A stretch of 40,125 bases of DNA, from the NCBI RefSeq assembly GCF_013362995.1, contig NZ_JABWDV010000189.1:1-40125 (forward strand), given 5' to 3'. Below, piece by piece: positions 7,504 through 15,392 of the stretch. Below the pieces are notes generated by a model. The model was not told the DNA's origin and did not search any database. It saw only the letters and a list, made by a program, of their open reading frames with translations. Each line of letters opens with the position of its first letter. Position 1 is the stretch's first letter. The stretch comes from Streptomyces sp. TRM64462. Lineage in GTDB: Bacteria; Actinomycetota; Actinomycetes; Streptomycetales; Streptomycetaceae. The position numbers and the translations under genes were made by a program.

Positions 7504-8815
7504 CGGGGGAGCCGGCGTGGCGGAGGCGGCCCAGCGGGGTGTCCCGCTCCCGCAGATACGGCTCGGGCGTGTACGGGACGCCGCCCCCCTCGGGAGACGG
7601 CTCCGCGTCCGGGGCGTGGAGCAGCCAGTGGGCCGTCTGCGCGAGTGCGGCCTCGGCGTGCCAGGTGCCGCCGCCGCGGTGACGTTCCGTCAGGGCGCGT
7701 AGGACGGCGGCCGCCAGCAGGTAGCCGGTGCCGTGGTCGAGGGCCTGCGCCGGGAGGGCGCCCGGCGCGTCGGGTGAGCCTTCCAGGAGCGCGATGCCCG
7801 TCGCCGCCTGGACCAGGCTGTCGAAGCCGCGCCGCGCGCCCCAGGGCCCGTACCGGCCCCACGCCGACAGCCGGGCGACCACCAGGCCGGGGCGGCGTGC
7901 CGCCAGCGCCTCGGGCGTGAGGCCGAACCGGTCGAGCGCGCCCGGGCGGTAGCCGGTCACCACCACGTCGGCCCGCGCCACGAGTTCGTCGAACGTACGG
8001 CGGTCCGCGGCCGCGCCCAGGTCCAGGAGCGCCGAGCGCTTGCCGAGGCCCGTGTCGTGGTGCGCGCCCTGGCTCTCCGGGAGCTGCGGCGCGTCCACCC
8101 GCAGGACGTCCGCGCCCAGCAGCGCCAGCGTCCGCGTGGCGATCGGCCCCGCCAGCACCCGCGTCAGGTCCAGCACCCGCACCCCGGCGCACGGGAGCCC
8201 GCCCCCGCCCCCGCCCGCCGTCGGGGGAACCGGCCCCGGGGCGTCGCCCAGCCGCCCCAGCGTCAGGAGCGGTGCGCGGGCCACCAGCGCGCCCTGCTCC
8301 TCCGCGGCCCACGCCCCGGCGTCGCGCACCGCGACGGCCGGGCCCCCGGCGCCGTACACCGCGGCCTCCACCTCGACGGCCCGCCGCTCGGCCAGCGCGC
8401 CGGCCACCGCTTCGGGGTCCGCGTCCGCCGGGAGGCCCAGCACCGACGTCAACCGCTCACGGTGGTGCGGGTAGTTGGCGTGCGTGCGCACCCACCCGTC
8501 GGCCGTCCGCCAGAACCGGGACAGCGACGCGAACCCGTCCCAGGCCCACCCGTCCAGCCGTACGAACCGCTCGCTGCGGAACGCCGTCGCCACCGCACCG
8601 TCGTCCACCCGCACCGACGGCACAGGGCCGCCCCCACCCCGTACGGCGGCGAGCTCGGCGGCCGCGAGCGAGCACACCGCGACGGTCGCGCGGGCCTGCG
8701 CCATGACCGGCAGCCGCGCCGGCAGCGCACCCGGCGCCGGGGCGCACGAGACCCGTTCCAGCAACTCCGCATCGGCACCCAGTGCCGCCCAAGCCTCAGT
8801 CGTGGCCGTGTCCAT
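7424..8815 (-). CDS. CaiB/BaiF (family III) CoA-transferase with apparently permuted halves
   Basis: 463 residues from an ATG at 8815. The Rossmann-like half that normally opens the family (VLDLTRVLAGPIATRTLALLGADVLRVD) starts only at about residue 213. It is followed by KRSALLDL, ADVVVTGYRPGALDRFGL and the DHGTGYLLAAAVLRAL helix. The first 200 residues look like the usual C-terminal part: FWRTADGWVRTHANYPHHRERL, then AVEVEAAVYGAGGPAVAVRD and AAEEQGAL. A glycine run (TAGGGGGGLPC) joins the two. The substrate is unknown; family members move CoA between carboxylic acids or racemise 2-methylacyl-CoAs. An in-frame extension to 8959 lacks domain similarity. Its 3' end overlaps the lysoplasmalogenase gene. 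Confidence 0.82.
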   Translation of the reverse strand: MDTATTEAWAALGADAELLERVSCAPAPGALPARLPVMAQARATVAVCSLAAAELAAVRGGGGPVPSVRVDDGAVATAFRSERFVRLDGWAWDGFASLSRFWRTADGWVRTHANYPHHRERLTSVLGLPADADPEAVAGALAERRAVEVEAAVYGAGGPAVAVRDAGAWAAEEQGALVARAPLLTLGRLGDAPGPVPPTAGGGGGGLPCAGVRVLDLTRVLAGPIATRTLALLGADVLRVDAPQLPESQGAHHDTGLGKRSALLDLGAAADRRTFDELVARADVVVTGYRPGALDRFGLTPEALAARRPGLVVARLSAWGRYGPWGARRGFDSLVQAATGIALLEGSPDAPGALPAQALDHGTGYLLAAAVLRALTERHRGGGTWHAEAALAQTAHWLLHAPDAEPSPEGGGVPYTPEPYLRERDTPLGRLRHAGSPVTYEGGPTDWARPPGRWGADAPRWLS

Positions 8816-8912
8816 GGCTACAGAATGGCACCGCGTGCCACAGGAGGCCATGGTTCCGGCCGCGGAAGCACGGCAGGGGAAGCACCGGCCCGGGAAGCGC
8901 GGCAGGCATGAA

Positions 8913-8945
8913 AGAGCCCGGGCACGGCGGGCGTGCCCGGGCTCT
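8913..8945 (-). terminator. Strong hairpin terminator of the subtilase gene
   Basis: Perfect 13-bp stem AGAGCCCGGGCAC / GTGCCCGGGCTCT with a 7-base loop, 30 bases past the subtilase stop. In the minus-strand sense it is followed by TTTC, giving a fair intrinsic terminator. Confidence 0.85.
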
Positions 8946-8974
8946 CCCTCCCCAATCACATGCTCAGACGCGCG

Positions 8975-10507
8975 TCACCAGCGCACGGCGTCCAGAGCGT
9001 CGACCAGACCGGTGCCGTAGAAGCCGTTGTAGCGCTTCCCGCCCTCGCACTCCGCGTCGACCGTGCCGTCACCGTTGATGTCGTACGGGTTCGTGCACGC
9101 CCTGTCATCGGCCTGCGCGTACAGCATCGCCTTCACCATGCCGGGCGTGGCGTAGGGGTGCTTCGACTTGATGAGCGCCACGACACCCGCGACGTGGGGG
9201 GACGCCATGGACGTACCGGCCTTGTAGTTGTAGCCGCCGTTGACCGTCGTCGACAGGATCCGGCCGTTCACGGCGGGAGCCTCCGGCGTCTGGTACTCGG
9301 TCCGGTCACCGCCCGGCGCGGCGATGTCCACGACACCCAGGCCGTAGTTCGAGAACGACGCCTTCAGGTCCTTCGCTCCGGTCGCCGAGACCGTGACGAC
9401 ACCCGGCAGCATCGTCGGGACGTCCGGGCACTCGCTCGGGTCGACGACCCGGTCGACCGTCTCGGAGTCGTTCGGGCTCGTCGAGTCCGTCACCGAGTCG
9501 GACGCCAGGTCCGTACGGGAGTTGCCGGCCGCGGCGACGTTCACCGCGCCCTTGCGCTCCGCGTACCGCGTGGCGCGCTGCAGCGCCTCCACGAGGGCGC
9601 CCTGGTCCGGGTCGTTCTTGCAGGTGTACAGCCACGGGTCCACGTAGTAGCTGTTGTTGGTGACCTCGACCCCGTGGTCGGCCGCCCACATGAAGCCGCA
9701 GACCACGGCCTCGGTGTAGAAGTAGCCGTCCGGGTTGGACACCTTGATGCCGGACACCTTCACGCCCGGCGCGACACCGGTGACGCCGACGCCGTTCTTG
9801 GCGGCGGCGATCGTGCCGGCGACGTGCGTGCCGTGGTCGCTCTCGCCCGGCGCGGGACGCCAGGAGCCCTCGGTCGTGTCGGCCTTGCCGGTCACGCAGT
9901 TCGCGGACGCGGCACGGTCGAAGTTCGGCGCCAGGTCCGGGTGCGTGTCGTCGACGCCCGTGTCGATGACGGCGACGGTGACCCGGCTGCTGCCGAGGCT
10001 GATGTCGTGGGCCTTGTCCGCCTTGATGGCGGGCAGGCTCCACTGCAGCGGCTCCAGCGGGTCCTGGCCGTCCTCCGCCGCGGCCGCGGCGGCACGCGCC
10101 TCCTGAGCCGTCAGCGGCTGGGCGGCCTCGTCCACGTCGGTCGTGGCGACCGGCGTGAGCGGCGCGGTGCGCGTCGCGCCGGCGGACTGCACGCCCCGTA
10201 CCGTGCGCATGGTCTCGGCGAACCGCGGGTTCTTCGAGTGCACGACGATGACGCCGATCGCGTCGTACGACGTCACCACCGTGCCGCCGGCCTCGGCTAT
10301 CGCCTTCTTCACCGAGGCGGCGTACCGGCCGCCGTCGATGTTGACGACGTACGAGAGGTCCGGGCCGTCCGTGGTGACGGCGGCCGGGACGTCCGCCGCC
10401 GGAGCGGCCGATGCCGCGCCGGCGGGAAGGAAGCCGAGGGAGGCCGTGAGCGCCAGACCGACGGGCAGTGCGAGTGCGCGCCCGCGCCTGGATCGCAGAT
10501 GAGCCAT
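8975..10507 (-). CDS. Secreted S8 family subtilisin-like serine protease
   Basis: 510 residues. It has a Sec signal (MAHLRSRRGRALALPVGLALT... cut near AASAAPA, about residue 35) and an inhibitor-like propeptide (about 50-115, SYVVNIDGGRYAASV). The S8 catalytic domain is complete: VIDTGVDDTHPDL (Asp182), DHGTHVAGTIA (His225), the oxyanion Asn in AAAGNS (329) and GTSMASPHVAG (Ser433). The C-terminus has paired cysteines and the calcium-loop-like DINGDGTVDAE. It is probably exported and matures by removing its prosequence. GTGGAGAA stands a few bases before the ATG at 10507. Transcription is divergent from the DUF485/symporter operon across a 323-base spacer. The substrate is unknown. Confidence 0.95.
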   Translation of the reverse strand: MAHLRSRRGRALALPVGLALTASLGFLPAGAASAAPAADVPAAVTTDGPDLSYVVNIDGGRYAASVKKAIAEAGGTVVTSYDAIGVIVVHSKNPRFAETMRTVRGVQSAGATRTAPLTPVATTDVDEAAQPLTAQEARAAAAAAEDGQDPLEPLQWSLPAIKADKAHDISLGSSRVTVAVIDTGVDDTHPDLAPNFDRAASANCVTGKADTTEGSWRPAPGESDHGTHVAGTIAAAKNGVGVTGVAPGVKVSGIKVSNPDGYFYTEAVVCGFMWAADHGVEVTNNSYYVDPWLYTCKNDPDQGALVEALQRATRYAERKGAVNVAAAGNSRTDLASDSVTDSTSPNDSETVDRVVDPSECPDVPTMLPGVVTVSATGAKDLKASFSNYGLGVVDIAAPGGDRTEYQTPEAPAVNGRILSTTVNGGYNYKAGTSMASPHVAGVVALIKSKHPYATPGMVKAMLYAQADDRACTNPYDINGDGTVDAECEGGKRYNGFYGTGLVDALDAVRW

Positions 10508-10830
10508 GGGTTCTCCACATCATCCGTGACGTCCGCCCGTACGGAACGTATGGGCGGGTACATGACGAGCGAAGCTATCGCTGATCATCGCCGCGCAGCA
10601 ATGAGTTCCGGCGGAAAAGACCTCTCCCACGACACACCGGACGACACATGGGGCGACACACCGGGCGACACGCCGTACGACACGTGCGGGAGGAAGCGGA
10701 AGCGGGTGAGGTGAACCGCGTCGCCGCTCCCTCCGTGACGTTGTCAGGGGAGGGAGCACGTCAGAGCGCTCCCGACACCCGTGAGGTGACCCCGCCCATG
10801 CCCACAGCACCCGCGTCGCGAGGAGTATCC
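10508..10830. other. Divergent intergenic spacer with a 12-bp tandem repeat
   Basis: 323 bases between the subtilase start (minus) and the DUF485 start (plus). It must hold both promoters. The only clear structure is the five-copy 12-bp repeat at 10629-10688. A plus-strand frame from 10648 is open into the DUF485 gene, but its composition and the good Shine-Dalgarno at 10821 argue for the later start. I find no convincing -35/-10 pair. Confidence 0.6.
10629..10688. repeat. 12-bp tandem repeat, five copies, between subtilase and DUF485 genes
   Basis: Units ACGACACACCGG, ACGACACATGGG, GCGACACACCGG, GCGACACGCCGT and ACGACACGTGCG lie head to tail at 10629, 10641, 10653, 10665 and 10677. The CGACAC core is invariant. 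The 12-bp period (a little over one helical turn) is suggestive of repeated protein sites on nearly one face of DNA. Confidence 0.85.
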
Positions 10831-11199
10831 GTGGCCACCGAAGAAGCACCACCACCCCCCGGGGCGACCGCCGCCGGTCCCGTCCAGCCCACGACGGAGT
10901 CGTTCGTCGCGGTGCAGGAGAGCGCGGAGTTCGGCGAACTGCGCCGCACCTACCGCTCCTTCGCCTTCCCCCTCACCGTCGCCTTCATCGCCTGGTACCT
11001 GCTCTACGTCCTGCTCTCCAACTTCGCGGGCGGGTTCATGGGCACCAGGCTGTTCGGCAACATCAACGTGGCCCTCGTCCTGGGCGTCGCCCAGTTCGCG
11101 ACCACCTTCCTCATCGCCTGGCTCTACTCCCGGCACGCCGCCGAGAAGCTCGACCCGAAGGCCGAGGCCATCAAGTCCCGTATGGAGGCCGACGCATGA
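10831..11199 (+). CDS. DUF485 small membrane protein
   Basis: 122 residues from the GTG at 10831, with AGGAG at 10821-10825. After a Pro/Ala-rich tail come the DUF485 hallmarks: FGELRRTYRSFAFPLTVAFIAWYLLYVLLSNFA, then GNINVALVLGVAQFATTFLIAWLY, giving two membrane helices. A charged end follows (KLDPKAEAIKSRMEADA). DUF485 proteins are almost always encoded directly before acetate/solute:sodium symporters, as here. The stop overlaps the ATG of the symporter by four bases, so the pair is translationally coupled. The protein is probably an accessory subunit of the transporter; that role is inferred from context. Confidence 0.93.
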   Translation: MATEEAPPPPGATAAGPVQPTTESFVAVQESAEFGELRRTYRSFAFPLTVAFIAWYLLYVLLSNFAGGFMGTRLFGNINVALVLGVAQFATTFLIAWLYSRHAAEKLDPKAEAIKSRMEADA

Positions 11200-12827
11200 G
11201 CACCAGCACCACCTCCGCCGTCCTCCTGGCCGCGTCCGGCGCGAGCGAGCACCGGCCGCTGATCATCACGCTCTTCTCCGCGTTCGTCGTGGCGACCCTC
11301 GCCATCACCGTGTGGGCCGGCCGCCAGACCAAGAGCGCCGCCGACTTCTACGCCGGCGGCCGCCAGTTCACCGGCTTCCAGAACGGCCTGGCCATCTCCG
11401 GCGACTACATGTCGGCCGCGTCGTTCCTCGGTATCGCCGGCGCCATCGCCCTCTTCGGGTACGACGGCTTCCTCTACTCCATCGGCTTCCTCGTCGCCTG
11501 GCTCGTCGCCCTGCTGCTGGTCGCCGAGCCGCTGCGCAACTCCGGCCGCTTCACCATGGGCGACGTCCTCGCGTACCGGATGCGCCAGCGGCCCGTCCGC
11601 ACGGCCGCCGGCACCTCCACCATCGTGGTGTCGATCTTCTACCTGCTGGCCCAGATGGCGGGCGCGGGCGTCCTCGTCTCGCTGCTGCTCGGCATCACCA
11701 GCGACGCCGGGAAGATCGCGATCGTCGCCCTCGTCGGCGTCCTGATGATCGTGTACGTGACGATCGGCGGCATGAAGGGCACCACCTGGGTCCAGATGGT
11801 CAAGGCCGTCCTCCTCATCGCCGGCACCCTGCTCATCACCTTCCTGGTGCTGCTGAAGTTCAACTTCAACATCTCCGACCTGCTGGGCAAGGCCGCCGAG
11901 AACAGCGGCCAGGGCTCGGCCTTCCTGGAGCCCGGCCTGAAGTACGGCGTCGACGCGATGTCGAAGCTGGACTTCATCTCGCTCGGCGTCGCGCTGGTCC
12001 TCGGCACCGCCGGCCTCCCGCACATCCTCATCCGCTTCTACACGGTGCCCACCGCCAAGGCCGCCCGGAAGTCCGTCAACTGGGCCATCGGCATCATCGG
12101 CGCCTTCTACCTCATGACGATCGCCCTCGGCTTCGGCGCCGCCGCCATCGTCGGCCCCGCCGAGATCAAGGCGTCCAACCCGGCCGGCAACACCGCGGCA
12201 CCGCTGCTGGCCCTGCACATCGGCGGCGCCGACTCGACGGGCGGCGCGATCCTCCTCGCCGTCATCTCGGCGGTCGCCTTCGCGACGATCCTCGCCGTCG
12301 TCGCCGGGCTCACGCTCGCCTCGTCGTCGTCCTTCGCCCACGACATCTACGCCAACGTCATCCGCAGGGGACAGGCCACCGAGAAGGAAGAGGTACGGGC
12401 CGCCCGCTGGGCGACCGTCTTCATCGGCGTCGTGTCCATCGCGCTCGGCGCCCTCGCCCGCGACCTCAACGTCGCCGGTCTCGTCGCCCTCGCCTTCGCG
12501 GTCGCCGCGTCCGCGAACCTGCCGACGATCCTCTACAGCCTCTTCTGGAAGCGCTTCACCACGCAGGGCGCCCTGTGGTCGATCTACGGCGGCCTGTTCG
12601 CGTCCGTCTTCCTCGTGGTGTTCTCGCCGGTCGTCTCCGGCAAGGCCAGCTCGATGTTCCCGGACGTGGACTTCGCCTGGTTCCCGCTGTCCAACCCCGG
12701 CATCATCTCGATCCCGCTGGGCTTCCTGCTCGGCTGGCTCGGCTCGGTCCTCTCGAAGGAGGAGCCGGACAAGGGCAAGTTCGCGGAGCTGGAGGTCAAG
12801 TCGCTCACGGGCACCGGAGCACACTGA
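11196..12827 (+). CDS. actP: Cation/acetate symporter, sodium:solute symporter family
   Basis: 543 residues with about 13 membrane helices. Family signatures include SAADFYAGGRQFTGFQNGLAISGDYMSAASFLG near the N-terminus, the ITVWAGRQTKS opening, YVTIGGMKGTTWVQMVKAVLL in the middle, and GTAGLPHILIRFYTVPTAKAARKS, which is the ActP-type stretch. Later ASSSSFAHDIYANV and ATVFIGVVSIALG also fit ActP. The protein probably imports acetate or other short carboxylates driven by cations. It is coupled to the DUF485 gene. A strong hairpin 60 bases after the stop ends the operon. The exact substrate (acetate, propionate, pyruvate) cannot be read from sequence. Confidence 0.92.
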   Translation: MSTSTTSAVLLAASGASEHRPLIITLFSAFVVATLAITVWAGRQTKSAADFYAGGRQFTGFQNGLAISGDYMSAASFLGIAGAIALFGYDGFLYSIGFLVAWLVALLLVAEPLRNSGRFTMGDVLAYRMRQRPVRTAAGTSTIVVSIFYLLAQMAGAGVLVSLLLGITSDAGKIAIVALVGVLMIVYVTIGGMKGTTWVQMVKAVLLIAGTLLITFLVLLKFNFNISDLLGKAAENSGQGSAFLEPGLKYGVDAMSKLDFISLGVALVLGTAGLPHILIRFYTVPTAKAARKSVNWAIGIIGAFYLMTIALGFGAAAIVGPAEIKASNPAGNTAAPLLALHIGGADSTGGAILLAVISAVAFATILAVVAGLTLASSSSFAHDIYANVIRRGQATEKEEVRAARWATVFIGVVSIALGALARDLNVAGLVALAFAVAASANLPTILYSLFWKRFTTQGALWSIYGGLFASVFLVVFSPVVSGKASSMFPDVDFAWFPLSNPGIISIPLGFLLGWLGSVLSKEEPDKGKFAELEVKSLTGTGAH

Positions 12828-12887
12828 CCCGCACCGGACCGTACGCGCCGGCGCGCACACCGTACGCCATCGGCTCGTCACCGCGTG

Positions 12888-12921
12888 GTGGCCGTGTCGT
12901 AGGACCCTACGACACGGCCAC
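12888..12921 (+). terminator. Perfect inverted repeat after the symporter operon
   Basis: GTGGCCGTGTCGTAGG and its exact complement CCTACGACACGGCCAC face each other across two bases (AC), a 16-bp perfect stem or about 14 bp with a realistic 6-base loop. It lies 60 bases after the actP stop and about 100 bases before moaA, so it most likely terminates the symporter transcript. Confidence 0.85.
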
Positions 12922-13020
12922 GCCGCTTCCTGGTACAAACGGCCACTGAGGTTGTCATACGCGTCGCGTAGTCTCGGAGAACGACACCGGAACACCCGAA
13001 ACCCGGGGGAGGGCGCGGAC

Positions 13021-14010
13021 GTGCTCATCGACACCTATGGCCGTGTGGCCACGGATCTGCGGGTCTCGCTCACGGACCGGTGCAATCTGCGCTGTACGTA
13101 CTGCATGCCCGAGGAGGGCCTGCAGTGGCTGGCCAAGCCCGACCTCCTCACCGACGACGAGATCGTCCGCCTCATCCGCATAGCCGTCACGCGGCTCGGC
13201 GTCACCGAGGTCCGCTTCACGGGCGGCGAACCCCTCCTGCGCCCCGGCCTCGTCTCGATCGTCGAGCGGTGTGCCGCCCTGGAGACCCGCCCCAGGATGT
13301 CGCTGACCACCAACGGCATAGGCCTCAAGCGCACGGCCACGGCCCTCAAGGCCGCGGGCCTCGACCGGGTCAACGTCTCGCTGGACACGCTGCGCCCCGA
13401 CGTCTTCAAGACCCTCACGCGCCGCGACCGCCACCACGACGTGCTGGACGGGCTGGCCGCCGCCCGCGACGCAGGCCTCACGCCCGTCAAGGTCAACTCG
13501 GTCCTGATGCCCGGGCTCAACGACGACGAGGCCCCCGACCTGCTGGCCTGGGCCGTCGCCCACGACTACGAGCTGCGGTTCATCGAGCAGATGCCCCTCG
13601 ACGCCCAGCACGGCTGGAAGCGCGACGGCATGATCACCGCCGGGGACATCCTGGAGTCCCTGCGCACCCGCTTCACGCTCACCCCGGAGACCGACGAGGA
13701 GCGCGGCTCCGCGCCCGCCGAGCGCTGGATCGTCGACGGCGGACCGCACCGCGTCGGCGTCATCGCCTCCGTGACCCGCCCGTTCTGCCGGGCCTGCGAC
13801 CGCACCCGGCTCACGGCCGACGGCCAGGTCCGTACGTGTCTGTTCGCCCGCGAGGAGACCGACCTGCGCGGCGCCCTGCGCTCCGACGCGCCGGACGAGG
13901 AGGTCGCCCGCATATGGCGGCAGGCCATGTGGGGCAAGAAGGCCGGCTCGGGCCTCGACGACCCGGAGTTCCTCCAGCCCGACCGCCCGATGTCAGCGAT
14001 CGGCGGCTGA
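13021..14010 (+). CDS. moaA: GTP 3',8-cyclase MoaA, molybdenum cofactor biosynthesis
   Basis: 329 residues from the GTG at 13021, with GGGGAGG about eight bases upstream; the frame is open to 12952 but that part is not conserved in style. The radical-SAM cluster motif CNLRCTYC (Cys21, 25, 28) is present. TGGEPLLRPGL is the SAM-binding GGE motif. A second iron-sulfur site sits near the C-terminus (CRACDRTRLTADGQVRTC), and the protein ends in the essential Gly-Gly (SAIGG). MoaA converts GTP to 3',8-cyclo-7,8-dihydro-GTP, the first step of molybdopterin synthesis. No other moa gene is nearby. Its last 18 bases overlap the 3' end of a minus-strand small gene. Confidence 0.97.
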   Translation: MLIDTYGRVATDLRVSLTDRCNLRCTYCMPEEGLQWLAKPDLLTDDEIVRLIRIAVTRLGVTEVRFTGGEPLLRPGLVSIVERCAALETRPRMSLTTNGIGLKRTATALKAAGLDRVNVSLDTLRPDVFKTLTRRDRHHDVLDGLAAARDAGLTPVKVNSVLMPGLNDDEAPDLLAWAVAHDYELRFIEQMPLDAQHGWKRDGMITAGDILESLRTRFTLTPETDEERGSAPAERWIVDGGPHRVGVIASVTRPFCRACDRTRLTADGQVRTCLFAREETDLRGALRSDAPDEEVARIWRQAMWGKKAGSGLDDPEFLQPDRPMSAIGG

Positions 14011-14262
14011 GTCCGGGCCCCCGGCCGCGCGCGACTCCCACTCGGCGAGCGTCACGACGTCCTTCAGGAAGCCCCGTACACCCAGGAACTGCGACAGGTG
14101 CTCACGGTGCTCGTCGCAGGCCAGCCACGTCTTGCGCCGCTCCGGGGTGTGCAGCTTCGGGTTGTTCCACGCCAGCACCCACACGGCGTCGGCCCGGCAG
14201 CCCTTCGCGGAACAGATCGGATGGTTGCTCTCGTCGTTCACAGCACTCGTCCCAGACACCAT
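13993..14262 (-). CDS. Small conserved Cys/His protein, function unknown
   Basis: 89 residues from the ATG at 14262 (MVSGTSAVNDESNHPICS...). It contains ICSAKGCRADAVWVLAWNNPKLH and WLACDEHREHL, giving a CX4C...CX2H arrangement that could bind zinc. The remainder (FLGVRGFLKDVVTLAEWESRAAGG) is amphipathic. I recognise the pattern as a conserved actinobacterial hypothetical protein usually found near moaA. A GTG 24 bases inside (start VNDES) is an alternative start. The 3' end overlaps moaA by 18 bases. A strong hairpin lies directly upstream at 14276-14313. Confidence 0.8.
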   Translation of the reverse strand: MVSGTSAVNDESNHPICSAKGCRADAVWVLAWNNPKLHTPERRKTWLACDEHREHLSQFLGVRGFLKDVVTLAEWESRAAGGPDSAADR

Positions 14263-14275
14263 GTACGGACAAAGG

Positions 14276-14313
14276 CGACGCCGGGCAGCCACGGGGGGAG
14301 CTGCCCGGCGTCG
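14276..14313 (-). terminator. Perfect 14-bp hairpin between DUF3099 and small Cys protein genes
   Basis: CGACGCCGGGCAGC (14276-14289) pairs with GCTGCCCGGCGTCG (14300-14313) across a 10-base loop. It lies 142 bases after the DUF3099 stop and 13 bases before the small-protein start, both on the minus strand. It may end the DUF3099 transcript or be a 5' leader hairpin of the small gene. Confidence 0.7.
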
Positions 14314-14455
14314 GTCCGTCGCTCCGACGGGGGATGCGGAGCGCCTACGCAGTATGTCACGCGCGACCCGGTGCGGTGCACCGGAACGTCACTATTGAAT
14401 CTGAGCTTTTCCTGAGCTTCGAGGCTCTTTCGAAGGGCCCCGAATCGCCCTGGCG

Positions 14456-14920
14456 TCACCGCTGTTCGCGCTGCCGCTTCCCGCCGGGGGCGTCCGGATC
14501 CGCGCCCGGATCGTCCCGCGGGGCCGCCTTCGCGTCCTCCGGTTCCGCCTCCGGGCCCGGCTCCCCGCCAGCCTCCGGGCCCGCCTCCGGACCGGGCTCC
14601 GGCCGCTCCTCGTCGCGCGGCGCCTCCAGCACGGGACGCGTCACCGGCGGCGCCGACACGAATGTCGACGGCAGCTTCGGCGCGCTCTCCCGCCCCGCGT
14701 TGGCGATCACCACGGCGACGTACGGCAGCACCGCACCCAGCACCAGCGCGACGATCGCGACATGCCGCTCGACGTTCCACAGCGAGGCCGCGAGGATCAC
14801 CGCGACCGTACGGACCGACATGGAGATCACATAGCGCCGCTGCCGGCCGCGTACATCGTCGGCCAGGCCCTGCCGTGCTCCGGTGATCCGGAAGACCGGG
14901 GCGCTGCTGTGCTTCCGCAT
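14456..14920 (-). CDS. DUF3099 domain membrane protein
   Basis: 154 residues from the ATG at 14920. It opens MRKHSSAPVFRITGARQGLA and continues DDVRGRQRRYVISMSVRTV, which I recognise as the DUF3099 signature. Two membrane helices follow (about 38-52 and 56-74). The rest is a Pro/Glu/Gly-rich cytoplasmic tail with repeated PGPEAGPEAGGEPGPEAEPE-type text, ending basic (GGKRQREQR). Function is unknown; the family is restricted to actinobacteria. GGTGGAA about six bases upstream may serve as the ribosome binding site. The gene is divergent from the GlsB-type gene across 214 bases. Confidence 0.88.
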   Translation of the reverse strand: MRKHSSAPVFRITGARQGLADDVRGRQRRYVISMSVRTVAVILAASLWNVERHVAIVALVLGAVLPYVAVVIANAGRESAPKLPSTFVSAPPVTRPVLEAPRDEERPEPGPEAGPEAGGEPGPEAEPEDAKAAPRDDPGADPDAPGGKRQREQR

Positions 14921-15134
14921 CGCGTTCCACCATCGACCTAGGGACCGGTCTCTCCCCGGACCGGCCGTCTCCTCCACGGTACGCCGGGGCCGCACGCCAC
15001 CGGACCGGGGGGCGGCGCAGGTCGTCGCGCTCCCTCCGTACGGCCCCCTCCGACATGCGCCGTACGGCCGATGCGCCGAGACTGTCAGGGACTGCTCACG
15101 TCGATCCGTACCGATCCGTACCGAGGAGGCAGCC

Positions 15135-15392
15135 ATGGGCTGGTTGTGGGCGATTATCGTGGGATTCGTACTGGGTCTGCTGGCGAAGGCCATCCTGCCC
15201 GGCAAGCAGCACAGTCCCCTCTGGCTCATCACCATCTTCGGCATCATCGGCGGAATCGCCGGCAACGCCATGGCGCGCGGCTTCGGCATCGAAGCGACCC
15301 CCGGCATCGACTGGGGCAGGCACGCCCTGCAGATCGTCGCCGCCGTCGTCATCGTGGCGCTGGGCGACATGCTCTACATGGCCGTACGCGGC
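15135..15392 (+). CDS. GlsB/YeaQ/YmgE-family membrane protein, stop codon missing
   Basis: ATG at 15135 with GAGGAGG eight bases upstream. The first 86 codons encode a clear transglycosylase-associated (GlsB/YeaQ) protein: MGWLWAIIVGFVLGLLAKAI, a PGKQHSPLWLITIFGIIGGIAGN helix, then HALQIVAAVVIVALGDMLYMAV. Relatives are about 80-95 residues, so a stop is expected within a few codons of MAVRG. Instead the frame stays open to 16682, running antisense through the whole of tyrS, giving 515 codons. The listed end is where tyrS begins to overlap, not a stop. Loss of the tail by deletion, or a frameshift (a TGA lies at 15407-15409 in another phase), are the likely reasons. Confidence 0.75.

Noticed and set aside
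10648..10830. Upstream extension of the DUF485 gene to 10648
   Set aside because: It would translate the 12-bp repeat and Arg-rich text; a good AGGAG lies before the GTG at 10831.
11124..13034. 636-codon minus-strand frame opposite the acetate symporter
   Set aside because: Highly charged low-complexity translation without motifs; a shadow of the symporter gene.
14456..14620. Gly/Pro/Glu repeats in the tail of the DUF3099 gene considered as a tandem repeat element
   Set aside because: Repeat units are short and degenerate; simple low-complexity protein tail.
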